NCBI GenBank assembly: GCA_019636755.1 | Contig: JAHBWZ010000004.1 | Coordinates: 357,241 to 421,240, forward strand | DNA from: Phycisphaeraceae bacterium | Lineage (GTDB): Bacteria; Planctomycetota; Phycisphaerae; Phycisphaerales; SM1A02 | Direction of reading: 5' to 3' | DNA: 64,000 bases | Shown here: positions 32,961-40,984 of the stretch, one piece after another | Layout of the letters: each line of letters starts with the position of its first letter | How positions within the stretch are numbered: the stretch's first letter is position 1 | Made by a program: the position numbers and the translations under genes | Notes under the pieces: generated by a model | What the model was told of the DNA's origin: nothing | What the model saw: the letters and a program-made list of their open reading frames with translations, nothing else | Databases searched by the model: none

Positions 32961-33520
32961 CGTCGGACGAAGTCCTCGATCTCGCCGCCGGACTCGACCG
33001 CCACCTCCGCCGGGACCACCAGTTCATCGAGGCGCACCTGGCCGCCCAGGTAGACGTGGATCCGGAGCACGAACGGACCGGGCGTGATGCCGTCATCCGT
33101 CACCTGCGCCTGGGTGAACGGCGCGGCGTAGAGCGTCCAGTCCGCCCGCAGGGGGCGAGGCGCCGCGTCCCACGGTGACCGGACGGCCAGCGAGCCCGGA
33201 TGCAGGATCACGCGCAGGTCGCCACCGGGCAGGGCACCGGTGCGACTGATGAACCGGTTCAATTCCTGCGTGTCGCCCGTGAAGTAGAAGACGTCCTCCC
33301 AGTTCACGAACCATCCGTGCACGCGATCGGGCACATTGACAATCGCCGCAAGCCCGGCCGGCCAGTGCTCATTGTGCACGGGCCCGGCGGGATGGTCTCC
33401 ACCCACGGTCCGCACCGTGGATGAAGCGGAGAGGAGCGCCGGCACGAACGCCGCCGGCACGAACGGCACGAACGGCACGAACGCCGTCACGAGGAGAGCC
33501 TGCACGAGATGCTTCAGCAT
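32942..33520 (-). CDS. Secreted protein of unknown function with repeat-built signal peptide
   Basis: 192 residues from the ATG at 33520; the longer frame to 33634 would bury the signal peptide. The h-region of the signal peptide (LVTAFVPFVPFVPAAFVPALLSAS) is made of FVP units encoded by three perfect tandem GGCACGAAC copies plus a fourth nearby. The mature part has a VHNEHWPAGLAAIVNVPDRVHGWFVNWEDVFYFTGDT block and a C-terminal strand-rich half. I recognise no family. It is convergent with the FNT channel gene, with a 19-nt overlap. Confidence 0.7.
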   Translation of the reverse strand: MLKHLVQALLVTAFVPFVPFVPAAFVPALLSASSTVRTVGGDHPAGPVHNEHWPAGLAAIVNVPDRVHGWFVNWEDVFYFTGDTQELNRFISRTGALPGGDLRVILHPGSLAVRSPWDAAPRPLRADWTLYAAPFTQAQVTDDGITPGPFVLRIHVYLGGQVRLDELVVPAEVAVESGGEIEDFVRRHAERR

Positions 33521-33643
33521 GGGAGACCGCCTTTCGCCGGTGAACCCGCCGAGGACACCGGACCGGGTCCGGCGGATCGGTGATGGATGCAGGGCGCGGC
33601 CCGATCCAACACGCCGGCTGCACAGGGCCTTCACCGGTCCCGG

Positions 33644-34306
33644 TCAGTGACCGGATCGGGCCGTGGCCTCCCCTCCCGCGCCCGCCGCCGGGAACGAGCG
33701 ATCCAGCAGGTCGACGACCGCCGGACGGACCACGCGCGCGGCATCGTTCCGGTCATGGACGTGCCGGAGCAGGAGCGTGCCTTCCAGCAGGATGGTGAAG
33801 TGATCCGCGAACGCGTCCGGGTCGGCGGCGCCTCCCTGCACGGCGAGCGCCCGGAAGTGATCGCGGACCTTCCGCTTGTGAGACGCCGCGGCGCGATGGA
33901 TCGGGTCACGGCGGTCCGAGTACTCAGCGGCCGCACTGATGAACATGCAGCCCCGGAACGCCGCGTCGTTGAACCACGCATCCAGGACATCGAAGAAGCC
34001 CAGCAGCTGCCCGCGCGGCGCGTCGCCGCCCAGCGCCCGCGCGGCCCGGTCCCAGGCCACCATCTCCCATGCGTCGCGCGTCTCCACGCACGCGAGGACG
34101 AAGTCGTCCTTGCTTTCGAAGTGCTTGTAGAACGTCGTCTTCGTCACGCCCGCGTGCTCGATCACGTGATCCAGGCCCACCGCCTGGAACCCGAGCCGGT
34201 AGAAGAGATCGATCCCCGCGGCGATGAGGCGCTCGCGCCCGGTCTGCGCGGGTGGAGGATGGCCGAAGAGTTCGCTGACGGACCGGGTCATGACCTGTGC
34301 CTCCAT
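33644..34306 (-). CDS. TetR/AcrR family transcriptional regulator
   Basis: 220 residues. The N-terminal helix-turn-helix reads RERLIAAGIDLFYRLGFQAV then VIEHAGVTKTTFYKHFESKDDFVLA (about residues 23-72), typical of the family. The C-terminal ligand/dimer domain contains AFRGCMFISAAAEYSDRRDPIH, resembling the AcrR/YxaF subgroup that regulates redox or efflux genes. It is divergent from an OsmC-like gene, and a perfect 7-3-7 palindrome lies 25-41 bp upstream of its start, the natural candidate for its operator, so it probably represses both itself and the OsmC-like gene. Confidence 0.92.
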   Translation of the reverse strand: MEAQVMTRSVSELFGHPPPAQTGRERLIAAGIDLFYRLGFQAVGLDHVIEHAGVTKTTFYKHFESKDDFVLACVETRDAWEMVAWDRAARALGGDAPRGQLLGFFDVLDAWFNDAAFRGCMFISAAAEYSDRRDPIHRAAASHKRKVRDHFRALAVQGGAADPDAFADHFTILLEGTLLLRHVHDRNDAARVVRPAVVDLLDRSFPAAGAGGEATARSGH

Positions 34307-34330
34307 CGTGCCGGAACGGGTTCACCTCGA

Positions 34331-34347
34331 GTACACCGGGGGTGTAC
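34331..34347. promoter_or_regulatory. Perfect 17-bp palindrome, putative TetR operator
   Basis: GTACACC (34331-34337), spacer GGG, GGTGTAC (34341-34347) is an exact inverted repeat in the interval between the divergent TetR-family and OsmC-like genes. Its size and position fit a TetR dimer site controlling both promoters. No second copy was found nearby. Confidence 0.65.
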
Positions 34348-34491
34348 CTCAAGTGCTCTGGCACGGCAAGGCGAGGATGGCATGATCGGGCCCCGGTGAG
34401 CCACGGAGGTTCACCCGGGACACGAGGCGGCCCGCCGGCGGCGGCCCTCCATCGATCCCGCAGGCACGGACCATTCAGTCACAGGAGTTCC

Positions 34492-35097
34492 ATGATGTCA
34501 TCCATCTCGACCATCGCACCGACACCTTCGAAGACCTCCGCCGCATCGTCCGCGGCGCACGTCAACGGCCTCGACGTCGCCGCGCTCCGCCAGGCGATCG
34601 ACGCCATCCGCGCCGATCACGCGCAGGGCGGAACGACGTGGCGCATCACCAGCCGCTGGATGGGCGGCACGCGCTCGGACCACCACGTCGCCGGATTCAC
34701 GATCGGCGGCTCGTTCGTGGAGCGTCCCTTCGTCATCCGGATCGACGAGCCCACTGAACTCTGCGGCACCAACGCGTTCCCGAACCCGCAGGAGTACCTG
34801 CTGGCGGCGCTCAACGCCTGCATGATGGTGGGCTACTCGGCGGTCGCGGCGCTCATGGGCATCGAGCTGTCGACCCTGGAGGTGGAGACGACCGGCGACA
34901 TCGATCTCCGCGGGTTCCTGGGGATCGACGCCGACGTCGCGCCCGGCTACCGGCAGCTGGAGCAGGTGGTGCGTATCGCCGGCAACGGCACGCACGAGCA
35001 GTTCGAGCAGCTGCACCGGACGGTCCGCGCCACCAGCCCCAACTTCTTCAACCTGACCCGCGCGGTCCCGGTGAACGCCCGCCTGGTCGTCGGGTGA
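34492..35097 (+). CDS. OsmC/Ohr family peroxiredoxin-like protein
   Basis: 201 residues from the ATG at 34492, with AGGAG about 6 nt upstream. OsmC-family proteins reduce organic hydroperoxides through two cysteines. The fold is recognisable from HHVAGFTIGGSFVERPFVIRIDEPTELCGTN, then NPQEYLLAALNACMMVGYSAVAALMGIELSTLEVET, which carries the Cys of the central helix; the LCG cysteine upstream may be its partner. The N-terminal 40 residues (Ser/Thr/Ala-rich, then a helix) are an extension. It is probably induced when the divergent TetR-type repressor leaves its operator. The gene ends 143 bp before a 16-bp perfect hairpin. Confidence 0.83.
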   Translation: MMSSISTIAPTPSKTSAASSAAHVNGLDVAALRQAIDAIRADHAQGGTTWRITSRWMGGTRSDHHVAGFTIGGSFVERPFVIRIDEPTELCGTNAFPNPQEYLLAALNACMMVGYSAVAALMGIELSTLEVETTGDIDLRGFLGIDADVAPGYRQLEQVVRIAGNGTHEQFEQLHRTVRATSPNFFNLTRAVPVNARLVVG

Positions 35098-35240
35098 CGG
35101 CCGATTCCGCGTGGCCACACCCCGCCGCGGACCCGCGTCCGGGCGCCCGGGGCGGCCCGCAAGTGCTTCCTCGAAAGCCGGATGGGCGCCCTGCGTCCCG
35201 CGGGCAGGGGGCGGGTGGCGGCGCCGGTTCCCCCGCGGAG

Positions 35241-35279
35241 GGCGGCGCGGCGGGTGGCCCTGTCACCCGCCGCGCCGCC
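35241..35279. terminator. Perfect 16-bp GC hairpin after the OsmC-like gene
   Basis: GGCGGCGCGGCGGGTG (35241-35256), a 7-nt loop, then the exact inverse complement to 35279. There is no U tract. It lies in the 359-bp gap (35098-35456) between the OsmC-like gene and the RRM gene, in the right place to end the first transcript. The rest of the gap holds no supportable gene. Confidence 0.55.
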
Positions 35280-35336
35280 GCAGGCCCCCGGGCGCGACCC
35301 CGGATCGCCGCACTCGCCCCGCCCCTCGAACCCGGC

Positions 35337-35342
35337 TATACT
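35337..35342 (+). promoter_or_regulatory. Putative -10 element of the RRM gene
   Basis: TATACT, 5 of 6 to the consensus, 114 nt before the TTG start of the RRM gene. It would give a leader of about 105 nt, unlike the leaderless pattern of many genes here. No clear -35 box was seen. Confidence 0.4.
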
Positions 35343-35456
35343 CCCCGCTTCGGCGGACGCGCGAGATGTGTCACGCGTCCGGCCGGATCACGCACGTGAA
35401 GAGATCGCAATGCCCACAACGGCGGTGCGGATTCCTCACCAGCCCGGAGATACGCA

Positions 35457-35789
35457 TTGAAGATCTACGTTGGAAATCTCAGTTTCGACACCTCGGAATC
35501 CACGCTCCGCAACGCATTCAGCGAGCACGGTGAGGTCGCCGAAGTGTCGATCGTCACCGATCGCGACACCGGCCGTCCGCGCGGCTTCGCCTTCGTGACG
35601 ATGCCCCAGGACGCCGCCGCACGGGCCGCGATCGGCAAGCTCAACGGCACCCCGCTCGACGGCCGGACGCTGACGGTGAACGAGGCGCAGGCCAAGACCG
35701 CGTCACCGCGCGGCGGATTCGGTGGTGGCGGCGGCGGCGGTGGTCGCGGTGGCGACCGCGGCGGCGACCGCAAGCGCGGCGGGTGGTGA
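35457..35789 (+). CDS. RRM-type RNA-binding protein with Gly/Arg-rich tail
   Basis: 110 residues. The start is TTG at 35457 (then AAG ATC TAC); CGGAG about 7 nt upstream supports it and no ATG fits. A single RNA recognition motif fills residues 1-80: RNP2 is IYVGNL and RNP1 is RGFAFVTM, with the aromatic residues that stack on RNA. The tail (about 83-110) is Gly/Arg/Asp repeats (GGFGGGGGGGGRGGDRGGDRK), as in cyanobacterial and planctomycete cold-inducible RNA-binding proteins. These single-RRM proteins bind mRNA and often respond to cold. The next gene begins 3 nt after the stop. Confidence 0.93.
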   Translation: MKIYVGNLSFDTSESTLRNAFSEHGEVAEVSIVTDRDTGRPRGFAFVTMPQDAAARAAIGKLNGTPLDGRTLTVNEAQAKTASPRGGFGGGGGGGGRGGDRGGDRKRGGW

Positions 35790-35792
35790 CCC

Positions 35793-35993
35793 GTGGCGAG
35801 AAAGTCGCAGCAGACCTTTCTGAAGCGACAGCGCGAGCAGCAGCGGGACGAGAAGGCGGCGCGAAAGCGCAGCCGGCGGGAAAACGCCCGCAGCGCCGAG
35901 CCCGTCGCCTCCCCGATCGACACCGACCGACCGGTTGACCTGCCGGAAGGAACGATCGACACCGGACCGGACGACAGCATCCCGCTTCGCTGA
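35793..35993 (+). CDS. Small basic-to-acidic protein coupled to the RRM gene
   Basis: 66 residues from a GTG 3 nt after the RRM stop. The first half is a Lys/Arg/Gln/Glu-rich helix (MARKSQQTFLKRQREQQRDEKAARKRSRREN), the second is acidic and Pro-rich (TDRPVDLPEGTIDTGPDDS). The shape resembles small RNA- or ribosome-associated proteins. Tight spacing to the RRM gene and a shared terminator make one transcript certain enough; the function is unknown, but an RNA-related partner role is a reasonable guess. Confidence 0.75.
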   Translation: MARKSQQTFLKRQREQQRDEKAARKRSRRENARSAEPVASPIDTDRPVDLPEGTIDTGPDDSIPLR

Positions 35994-36017
35994 CGACCGC
36001 ACAACCCTCAACACACG

Positions 36018-36052
36018 CACAGCGCCGGACGCAGGTCCGGCGCTGTGTCTTT
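36018..36052 (+). terminator. Intrinsic terminator of the RRM operon
   Basis: CACAGCGCCGGAC (36018-36030), tetraloop GCAG, GTCCGGCGCTGTG (36035-36047), followed by TCTTT. The 13-bp stem is perfect. It is 25 bp after the stop of the small basic protein and is the most canonical terminator in the window. Confidence 0.85.
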
Positions 36053-36102
36053 CCGGGATCTCCGCCGCTGGGGGGCCCTGCAGCCGGGCAGGCCCTCCGG
36101 CC

Positions 36103-36690
36103 TCAGAACGTCAGGCCGCGCGGCATCGCGGAGGCGACCATCCGGATCGGCGCGGCCAGGCCGCGGTCGATCTCGGTGGCCTGGTTGTCATCCGGGGCGA
36201 TCGTGAGATCCACGGTCGCGCGATACAGCACGCGACCGAGTTCATACTCCAGCGTGAAGGGCGGAATGCGATCCCCGGTGTCGGGATCGAACGTCGCCAG
36301 CACTCCGCCGAGCAGCATGTGCTCCTGGCCGTCGACCTGGACCCACAGCGCCTGCGACGCCTCCCGCCACTCGATGACCAGGAACTGGCCGTCGGGCAGC
36401 AGGAACTCGATGAAGTCGCTGAAGACGGTCGTATCGCGCGGATCCGCCGGGACCGGTCCGAACTCCTGTCCACTGCGGATCATGGTCATCACGCGATGCA
36501 TCGCGAGCCGCGACACCGTGTGCGTCGACGCTTCCTCGGTGGTTGCTTCGTACGCCCTGAAGGAGGCGTCGAGCGCGACCAGCGTCGCGGTCAGCAGCGC
36601 TGCGCTGATCGCCAGCGCAATCAGCAGTTCGACCAGATTGAAGGCCCGACGATGACGGAAGCGGCGTGACGATGCGTGCATGGGCGTCAT
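36103..36690 (-). CDS. Type II/IV pseudopilin-like protein
   Basis: 195 residues from the ATG at 36690, which overlaps the stop of the upstream gene. A basic leader (RRFRHRR) is followed by the prepilin motif AFNLVELLIALAISAALLTATLVAL (about residues 16-40); Glu at the +5 position is present, though the residue before the cut is Ala rather than Gly. The C-terminal domain is beta-rich with TVFSDFIEFLLPDGQFLVIEWRE. It is the last gene of a pilT-pilC-pseudopilin cluster and probably a minor pseudopilin. Confidence 0.8.
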   Translation of the reverse strand: MTPMHASSRRFRHRRAFNLVELLIALAISAALLTATLVALDASFRAYEATTEEASTHTVSRLAMHRVMTMIRSGQEFGPVPADPRDTTVFSDFIEFLLPDGQFLVIEWREASQALWVQVDGQEHMLLGGVLATFDPDTGDRIPPFTLEYELGRVLYRATVDLTIAPDDNQATEIDRGLAAPIRMVASAMPRGLTF

Positions 36691-39089
36691 CCCACACCTC
36701 CCTCGATGTAACTGTCGGGGACCGCCTCGATCTTGACCGGCCACGGAATGCCGTCCGGGAGGCGGCCATCCGGGTCGTAGCGCAGGCGGATCTCGCCGAA
36801 TCCCTCGAAGCCGGGATCGCCCGGGCCCGCGCCTTCGCCGTCCCCGTCGCCCGGACCGAAGTACCCGATCGTCGTATTGAAGGAGTCCACGGAGCCGCCG
36901 TAGAAGAGCGGCCCCTGCCCGGCCTGTGGACGGAACGTCATGAGAAGGGTCCCCATGACCTCCGCCGTCCCGCGCACGTCGAGGATGCCCGCGACGATGG
37001 TGCCGCGCAGCTTGATCCGCGGCGTATCCGACGGATCCTCGCCCTGCTCGTTGCTGAAGTTGCCGACGTCGACGGACCACCCCGGCAGCAGCATGCTGCT
37101 GCGCGCCATCTCGGCCCGATCCGCGGCATCGATGCCCTGGAGAAGCGGCACGAGGGTCGCGGCATCGTCCTGGGCGACGAGGTCCGTGTCCTCGGGATCC
37201 AGGTAGAACCGCGTGTTCCCGGTCAGCTGGAGCTTGTTCCGCCAGTGCGTGTACTCGCCGATGCGATCGCCGGCGACCGACCCGAGGAACGTGCAGTCGT
37301 GGAAGCGGATGTTGTTCGAGTGAACGCGCGTGTCCGGTACGGTCTCGCCGTTCAGATCAGCCACGAGGTCGAACTTCAGCGCGCCCGTCTCATCGACAGC
37401 GCCGGCGTAATTCCAGTTCACGTCCGTGCAGTCCGTCTCCGAGTCGATGAACGTCACGCCGACAAACGTGCAGTTCTCGAACAGCCCGTTGTTCCCGCGG
37501 GGAATCCGGACGTTCGTGAACGTCATGTCACGGTAGATCGGCCGGCGGTAGTAGTCGTACGCGCCCGGCGATCCGAACGGAACCGGCTCCAGGGGGTTCG
37601 CGTCACCCGGGAGGTACGTGCCGCCGGCGGTGACGCCGGCCGTGACCTGCGCGTCGAAGTCGTCGCCGCCGACCGGAACCTGGTCCTCGAACCATCCCCG
37701 CGCGTCGTCGAACATCGCGGTGTCGATGACGAGGAGCTGCTCCTCCGGCGCCTCGAAGAGCACCGGCGGAATCTCGCCGCGCGGCCGGATCGGTCCGCGG
37801 ACGACGCGCTGGTACGAGTGACCGCGGGCGGCCTCCCAGGTGGCCCGCGCCACGCGGAAGGCAAGCCTTCCCGAGACGCGCCCGCTGGAGATCACCTTCC
37901 CGTAGACGTCCATGTGATCGATGATGCCGTCCTGCCAGCCGAGCGCCCGATCGGTCATCGTGCCGGAAATCCCGTCCCCGTCGCGATCCGGGCGCGCCTC
38001 GTCGATCAGGCGGAGAAGCTGCGGATCAAGCGCCGCGACGGCAGCATCGACGATCACGCCGGAGTGGCCGGCAAGCACAGCAAGGTCCGCGTCGTAGACG
38101 AGCCGCCCGTCCCCGGACTCGTCGAAGTGCGCGAGGAAGATGTCGAAATCATCCACGAATCCGTCGCCATCGGCGTCGACGACGTCCGGATTCCCGGCGA
38201 TCGCGGCACCCTCGACCGGGTGGTTCGGCCGCATCCGGTTGTCGCCGTCGACATCGCTCGCTTCGACGACGGCGTAGAAGGCGTCGAGCTTCGCATCGAG
38301 CGCCGCATCAAGGTGATAGAAGTCGCTGAGCATCACGATCGGATGCGCGTGGGCTCCGTCGAAGTCGCCCGCCTGGAGTCCGAACGTCGATCCGAGCGGA
38401 CCCTCCACCATGACATTCTTGCCGATCATGATCCGGTTCGGGCTGATCACCGAGAACTCGATCTTCTTCGTCAGACGGAAGTCGAGCTGGATCCGGCGGC
38501 GGATGTCGTCGTCGTATCCTTCGCTCGTGACGCGGATGGCCGGCTCATTCTCGATCAGTTCGAAACGCAGTCGGAAGTACGGTGCATTCTCGGCCGCGCT
38601 CATGCGGATCGGACGGTAGGTGAGCACCCCGAGGTCCGTGTCCATGGACGGAAGCGCGGCATCCGCCGGAACGATGACCGATGCGTGCAGATCGGCGATG
38701 TCATGGATGTTGAAGACCGCCTCCATCAGGCCGGTCGGATCCGCCGGCTCGAGATACCCCTCCGGCGCAAGCACGGTGAGTTCGGATGGATCGAGCGTCC
38801 CGAGCCAGAGCGCCTCGGCGAAGTCCGCGTCGATCACGCCCTTGCGGACGACGAACCGCCGGGCCTGCTCGACGAGCCGCCGCTGCGCGAAGACCAGCCC
38901 GGTCTCGGCCGCGCTCGTCGCCCGTGACACCTTCAGGGCGGAGTCCGCGGTGCGCAGGTTTCCCTGCGCCACGACCGCCATGCAGACCGCGAGCGATCCG
39001 AACAGCACCAGGAACATCATCGCAAGCACCGACGAGACGCCTCGCCGCTGCCGATCCGTGCCTCCTCCTGCCCTGTGTCGACGAACCAT
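36687..39089 (-). CDS. Large PilX-like surface protein with calcium-loop and beta-helix character
   Basis: 800 residues. A basic N-terminus and one membrane helix (VSSVLAMMFLVLFGSLAVCMAVVAQ, about 19-43) followed by SATSAAETGLVFAQRRL-like helix resemble PilX-type minor pilin components. The middle contains Asp-rich loops of EF-hand/dockerin type: DADGDGFVDDFDIFLAHFD and DRDGDGISG. Further on, NGLFENCTFVGVTF and NNIRFHDCTFLGSV look like coils of a right-handed beta-helix. It overlaps the downstream pseudopilin by 4 nt and follows another pseudopilin by 48 bp, so it belongs to the pilus/secretion operon. It could be an adhesin-like pilus tip, which is inference. Confidence 0.7.
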   Translation of the reverse strand: MVRRHRAGGGTDRQRRGVSSVLAMMFLVLFGSLAVCMAVVAQGNLRTADSALKVSRATSAAETGLVFAQRRLVEQARRFVVRKGVIDADFAEALWLGTLDPSELTVLAPEGYLEPADPTGLMEAVFNIHDIADLHASVIVPADAALPSMDTDLGVLTYRPIRMSAAENAPYFRLRFELIENEPAIRVTSEGYDDDIRRRIQLDFRLTKKIEFSVISPNRIMIGKNVMVEGPLGSTFGLQAGDFDGAHAHPIVMLSDFYHLDAALDAKLDAFYAVVEASDVDGDNRMRPNHPVEGAAIAGNPDVVDADGDGFVDDFDIFLAHFDESGDGRLVYDADLAVLAGHSGVIVDAAVAALDPQLLRLIDEARPDRDGDGISGTMTDRALGWQDGIIDHMDVYGKVISSGRVSGRLAFRVARATWEAARGHSYQRVVRGPIRPRGEIPPVLFEAPEEQLLVIDTAMFDDARGWFEDQVPVGGDDFDAQVTAGVTAGGTYLPGDANPLEPVPFGSPGAYDYYRRPIYRDMTFTNVRIPRGNNGLFENCTFVGVTFIDSETDCTDVNWNYAGAVDETGALKFDLVADLNGETVPDTRVHSNNIRFHDCTFLGSVAGDRIGEYTHWRNKLQLTGNTRFYLDPEDTDLVAQDDAATLVPLLQGIDAADRAEMARSSMLLPGWSVDVGNFSNEQGEDPSDTPRIKLRGTIVAGILDVRGTAEVMGTLLMTFRPQAGQGPLFYGGSVDSFNTTIGYFGPGDGDGEGAGPGDPGFEGFGEIRLRYDPDGRLPDGIPWPVKIEAVPDSYIEGGVG

Positions 39090-39137
39090 GAGACCCTCCT
39101 GCGGCGGACGCCGCGCGGATTGACAGGAGAAAATTGC

Positions 39138-39728
39138 TCAATTGGGTGCGATCCAGCGGACCGTCGTCATCTCGATCTCGTCGGCCTCGTCGGGTGGCGT
39201 CCAGGTCACGATCACCTCGACCATCATCGTCGCCGTGGACGCCGGTGCGACCGCGCCACCGTTGATCTCGAACGGATCCACGTTGAAGACGCGCACGTAC
39301 TGCGTCCAGCCGGCCATGCTGGGGATGATCTCACGGCGGGCATTGATCGGCCCGTTGCCCAGATCCGCGGAGAAGACGAGTCCGGCGCCATCGCCGTCGA
39401 AGTCGTCGAGGTCGTTGTAGTCGCCGACCCAGTTCTCACCCGGTTCCGGTCCCCAGAACGCCGTACCCGTCACCGGGTCGTGGCGCGGCAGGTTCATCGT
39501 GAGTTCCCGGATCTCGTTCCCGAGGCGCTCCGCGATGGCAGCGTGGCTGGACCAGTGATTCTGGCGATGGAAGGCCTGGAACGCGCTGACCATGGCCAGC
39601 ACACCGACGCCGACGATGATGGTCGCGAGCGCCGTCTCGATCAGCGTGAAGCCGCCGGGGCGGCGGGCACTCGATGAAATCCGGACGCGATGCATTCCGC
39701 TCACTCCGTCGCCTCCCACCTCCGTCAC
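39138..39728 (-). CDS. Type IV pilin/pseudopilin with class III signal
   Basis: 196 residues. The cleavage region RRPGGFTLIETALATIIVGVGVLAMVSAF (about residues 22-50) is a textbook prepilin peptidase site: Gly before Phe and Glu at +5. The rest has few helices and a YNDLDDFDGDGAGLVFS acidic turn. The start overlaps the pilC stop (ATGA). With pilT and pilC upstream it belongs to a type IV pilus or type II secretion-like machine. The prepilin peptidase is not in the window. Confidence 0.85.
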   Translation of the reverse strand: MTEVGGDGVSGMHRVRISSSARRPGGFTLIETALATIIVGVGVLAMVSAFQAFHRQNHWSSHAAIAERLGNEIRELTMNLPRHDPVTGTAFWGPEPGENWVGDYNDLDDFDGDGAGLVFSADLGNGPINARREIIPSMAGWTQYVRVFNVDPFEINGGAVAPASTATMMVEVIVTWTPPDEADEIEMTTVRWIAPN

Positions 39729-40951
39729 TTGACCATCGCGCTCATCTTGAAGATCGGCAGGATGATCGCCATCGCGATGAAGCCGACGACCGAGCCCATC
39801 AGGACGATCATGATCGGCTCGATCATGCTCGTGACGGTCTTGATCGCATCCCGCAGTGCCTTCTTGTAGAACTCCGAGATCTCCTGGAGAACCTCGCCCA
39901 GGCGGCCGGACTCCTCGCCCGCGCCGATCATCTGGACGACGGACCTCGGAAGCAGTGTGGATCGCTGCAGCTGGAACTGGACCTTCTTGCCCTGCTTGAC
40001 GGCCGCATAGACGTTCCGCCAGAGCTTCTTGAAGAGCAGGTTGCCGGAGATGTCACCGGTGATCGCAATGGTGTCGAGCATCGGAACGCCCGCGTTCAGG
40101 AGTTCGCCCATCGTGTGCAGCGAACGGCTGACGTACAGCGCCCGGAACATCCGGCTGAACAGCGGTACGCTCAGCTTCGCCCGGTCCGTCCAGAGCATCC
40201 CGATGTCGGTCTTCATGAAGAAGATGCCGCCGATGATCGCCAGCACAACCCCGATGACCGGGACGTACCAGAAGTTGACCATCCAGTCCGAGAGCCCCAT
40301 GAGGAACGTCGTCGGCCAGGGAAGCAGCGCCTCCTTGCCCTTGAAGACGCCGGCGAACCGCGGCAGCACGAATACCAGCAGGAAGACGGTCACCGTGATC
40401 GCCATCACACCGATGATCGCCGGGTAGATGCTCGCCCCGATGACCATCTTCCGGGTCTCGAGCTGCTGCGAGATGTACGCCGCAATCCGGTCCAGCATCT
40501 TCGCGAACGAACCGCTCATCTCGGAGGCCCGGACCATGTTGACGTAGAGGGGCCCGAAGAGCTTCGGATACTTCGAGATCGCCTCCGAGAACTGCTTCCC
40601 GGACTCGACCTCCGTCTTGATCTCCGTCAGGATCCGGCGGAACTTCGGATTCCGCGACTGTTCGGCGATGCCCTCGAGAGCCACGCGCAGGCTGATGCCG
40701 GCGCGGATCATGACCGCGAGCTGCGAGGTGAAGTCGAGGATGTCCTTCTGTGACGGACCGGACGAGTAGTTCAGGATCCCGGAGAGGCGACTACCTCCCG
40801 ACGCCGCGGCGCCCTTCACGGGCACCAGCGCCAGGACGTGATGTCCCTGGGCGCGCAGCATGTTCGCGGCGGAGACGGTCGAGTCGGCGGCGAGAACGCC
40901 GACCTGGACCTGCCCCGATGCGAGCCGTGCTTGGAATCGGTACTCAGGCAT
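39725..40951 (-). CDS. pilC: Type IV pilus/type II secretion inner-membrane platform protein PilC/GspF
   Basis: 408 residues, usual for the family. Two GspF domains are seen: DFTSQLAVMIRAGISLRVALEGIAEQ (about 73-98) with LYVNMVRASEMSGSFAKML, and SRSLHTMGELLNAGVPMLDTIAITGD with VVQMIGAGEESGRLGEVLQEIS. Three membrane helices: two in the middle (about 170-240) and one at the C-terminus (IMIVLMGSVVGFIAMAIILPIF). It turns ATPase motion into pilin extraction or insertion. It is flanked by pilT (33 bp upstream) and a pilin gene (4-nt overlap). Confidence 0.95.
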   Translation of the reverse strand: MPEYRFQARLASGQVQVGVLAADSTVSAANMLRAQGHHVLALVPVKGAAASGGSRLSGILNYSSGPSQKDILDFTSQLAVMIRAGISLRVALEGIAEQSRNPKFRRILTEIKTEVESGKQFSEAISKYPKLFGPLYVNMVRASEMSGSFAKMLDRIAAYISQQLETRKMVIGASIYPAIIGVMAITVTVFLLVFVLPRFAGVFKGKEALLPWPTTFLMGLSDWMVNFWYVPVIGVVLAIIGGIFFMKTDIGMLWTDRAKLSVPLFSRMFRALYVSRSLHTMGELLNAGVPMLDTIAITGDISGNLLFKKLWRNVYAAVKQGKKVQFQLQRSTLLPRSVVQMIGAGEESGRLGEVLQEISEFYKKALRDAIKTVTSMIEPIMIVLMGSVVGFIAMAIILPIFKMSAMVK

Positions 40952-40984
40952 GCCTGTTCAGTCCCCTCTGGTGCTCCGCCGTCA

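Noticed and set aside
36666..38927. Plus-strand frame of 753 codons
   Set aside because: It runs antisense to the PilX-like gene and has no signal, domain or start context.
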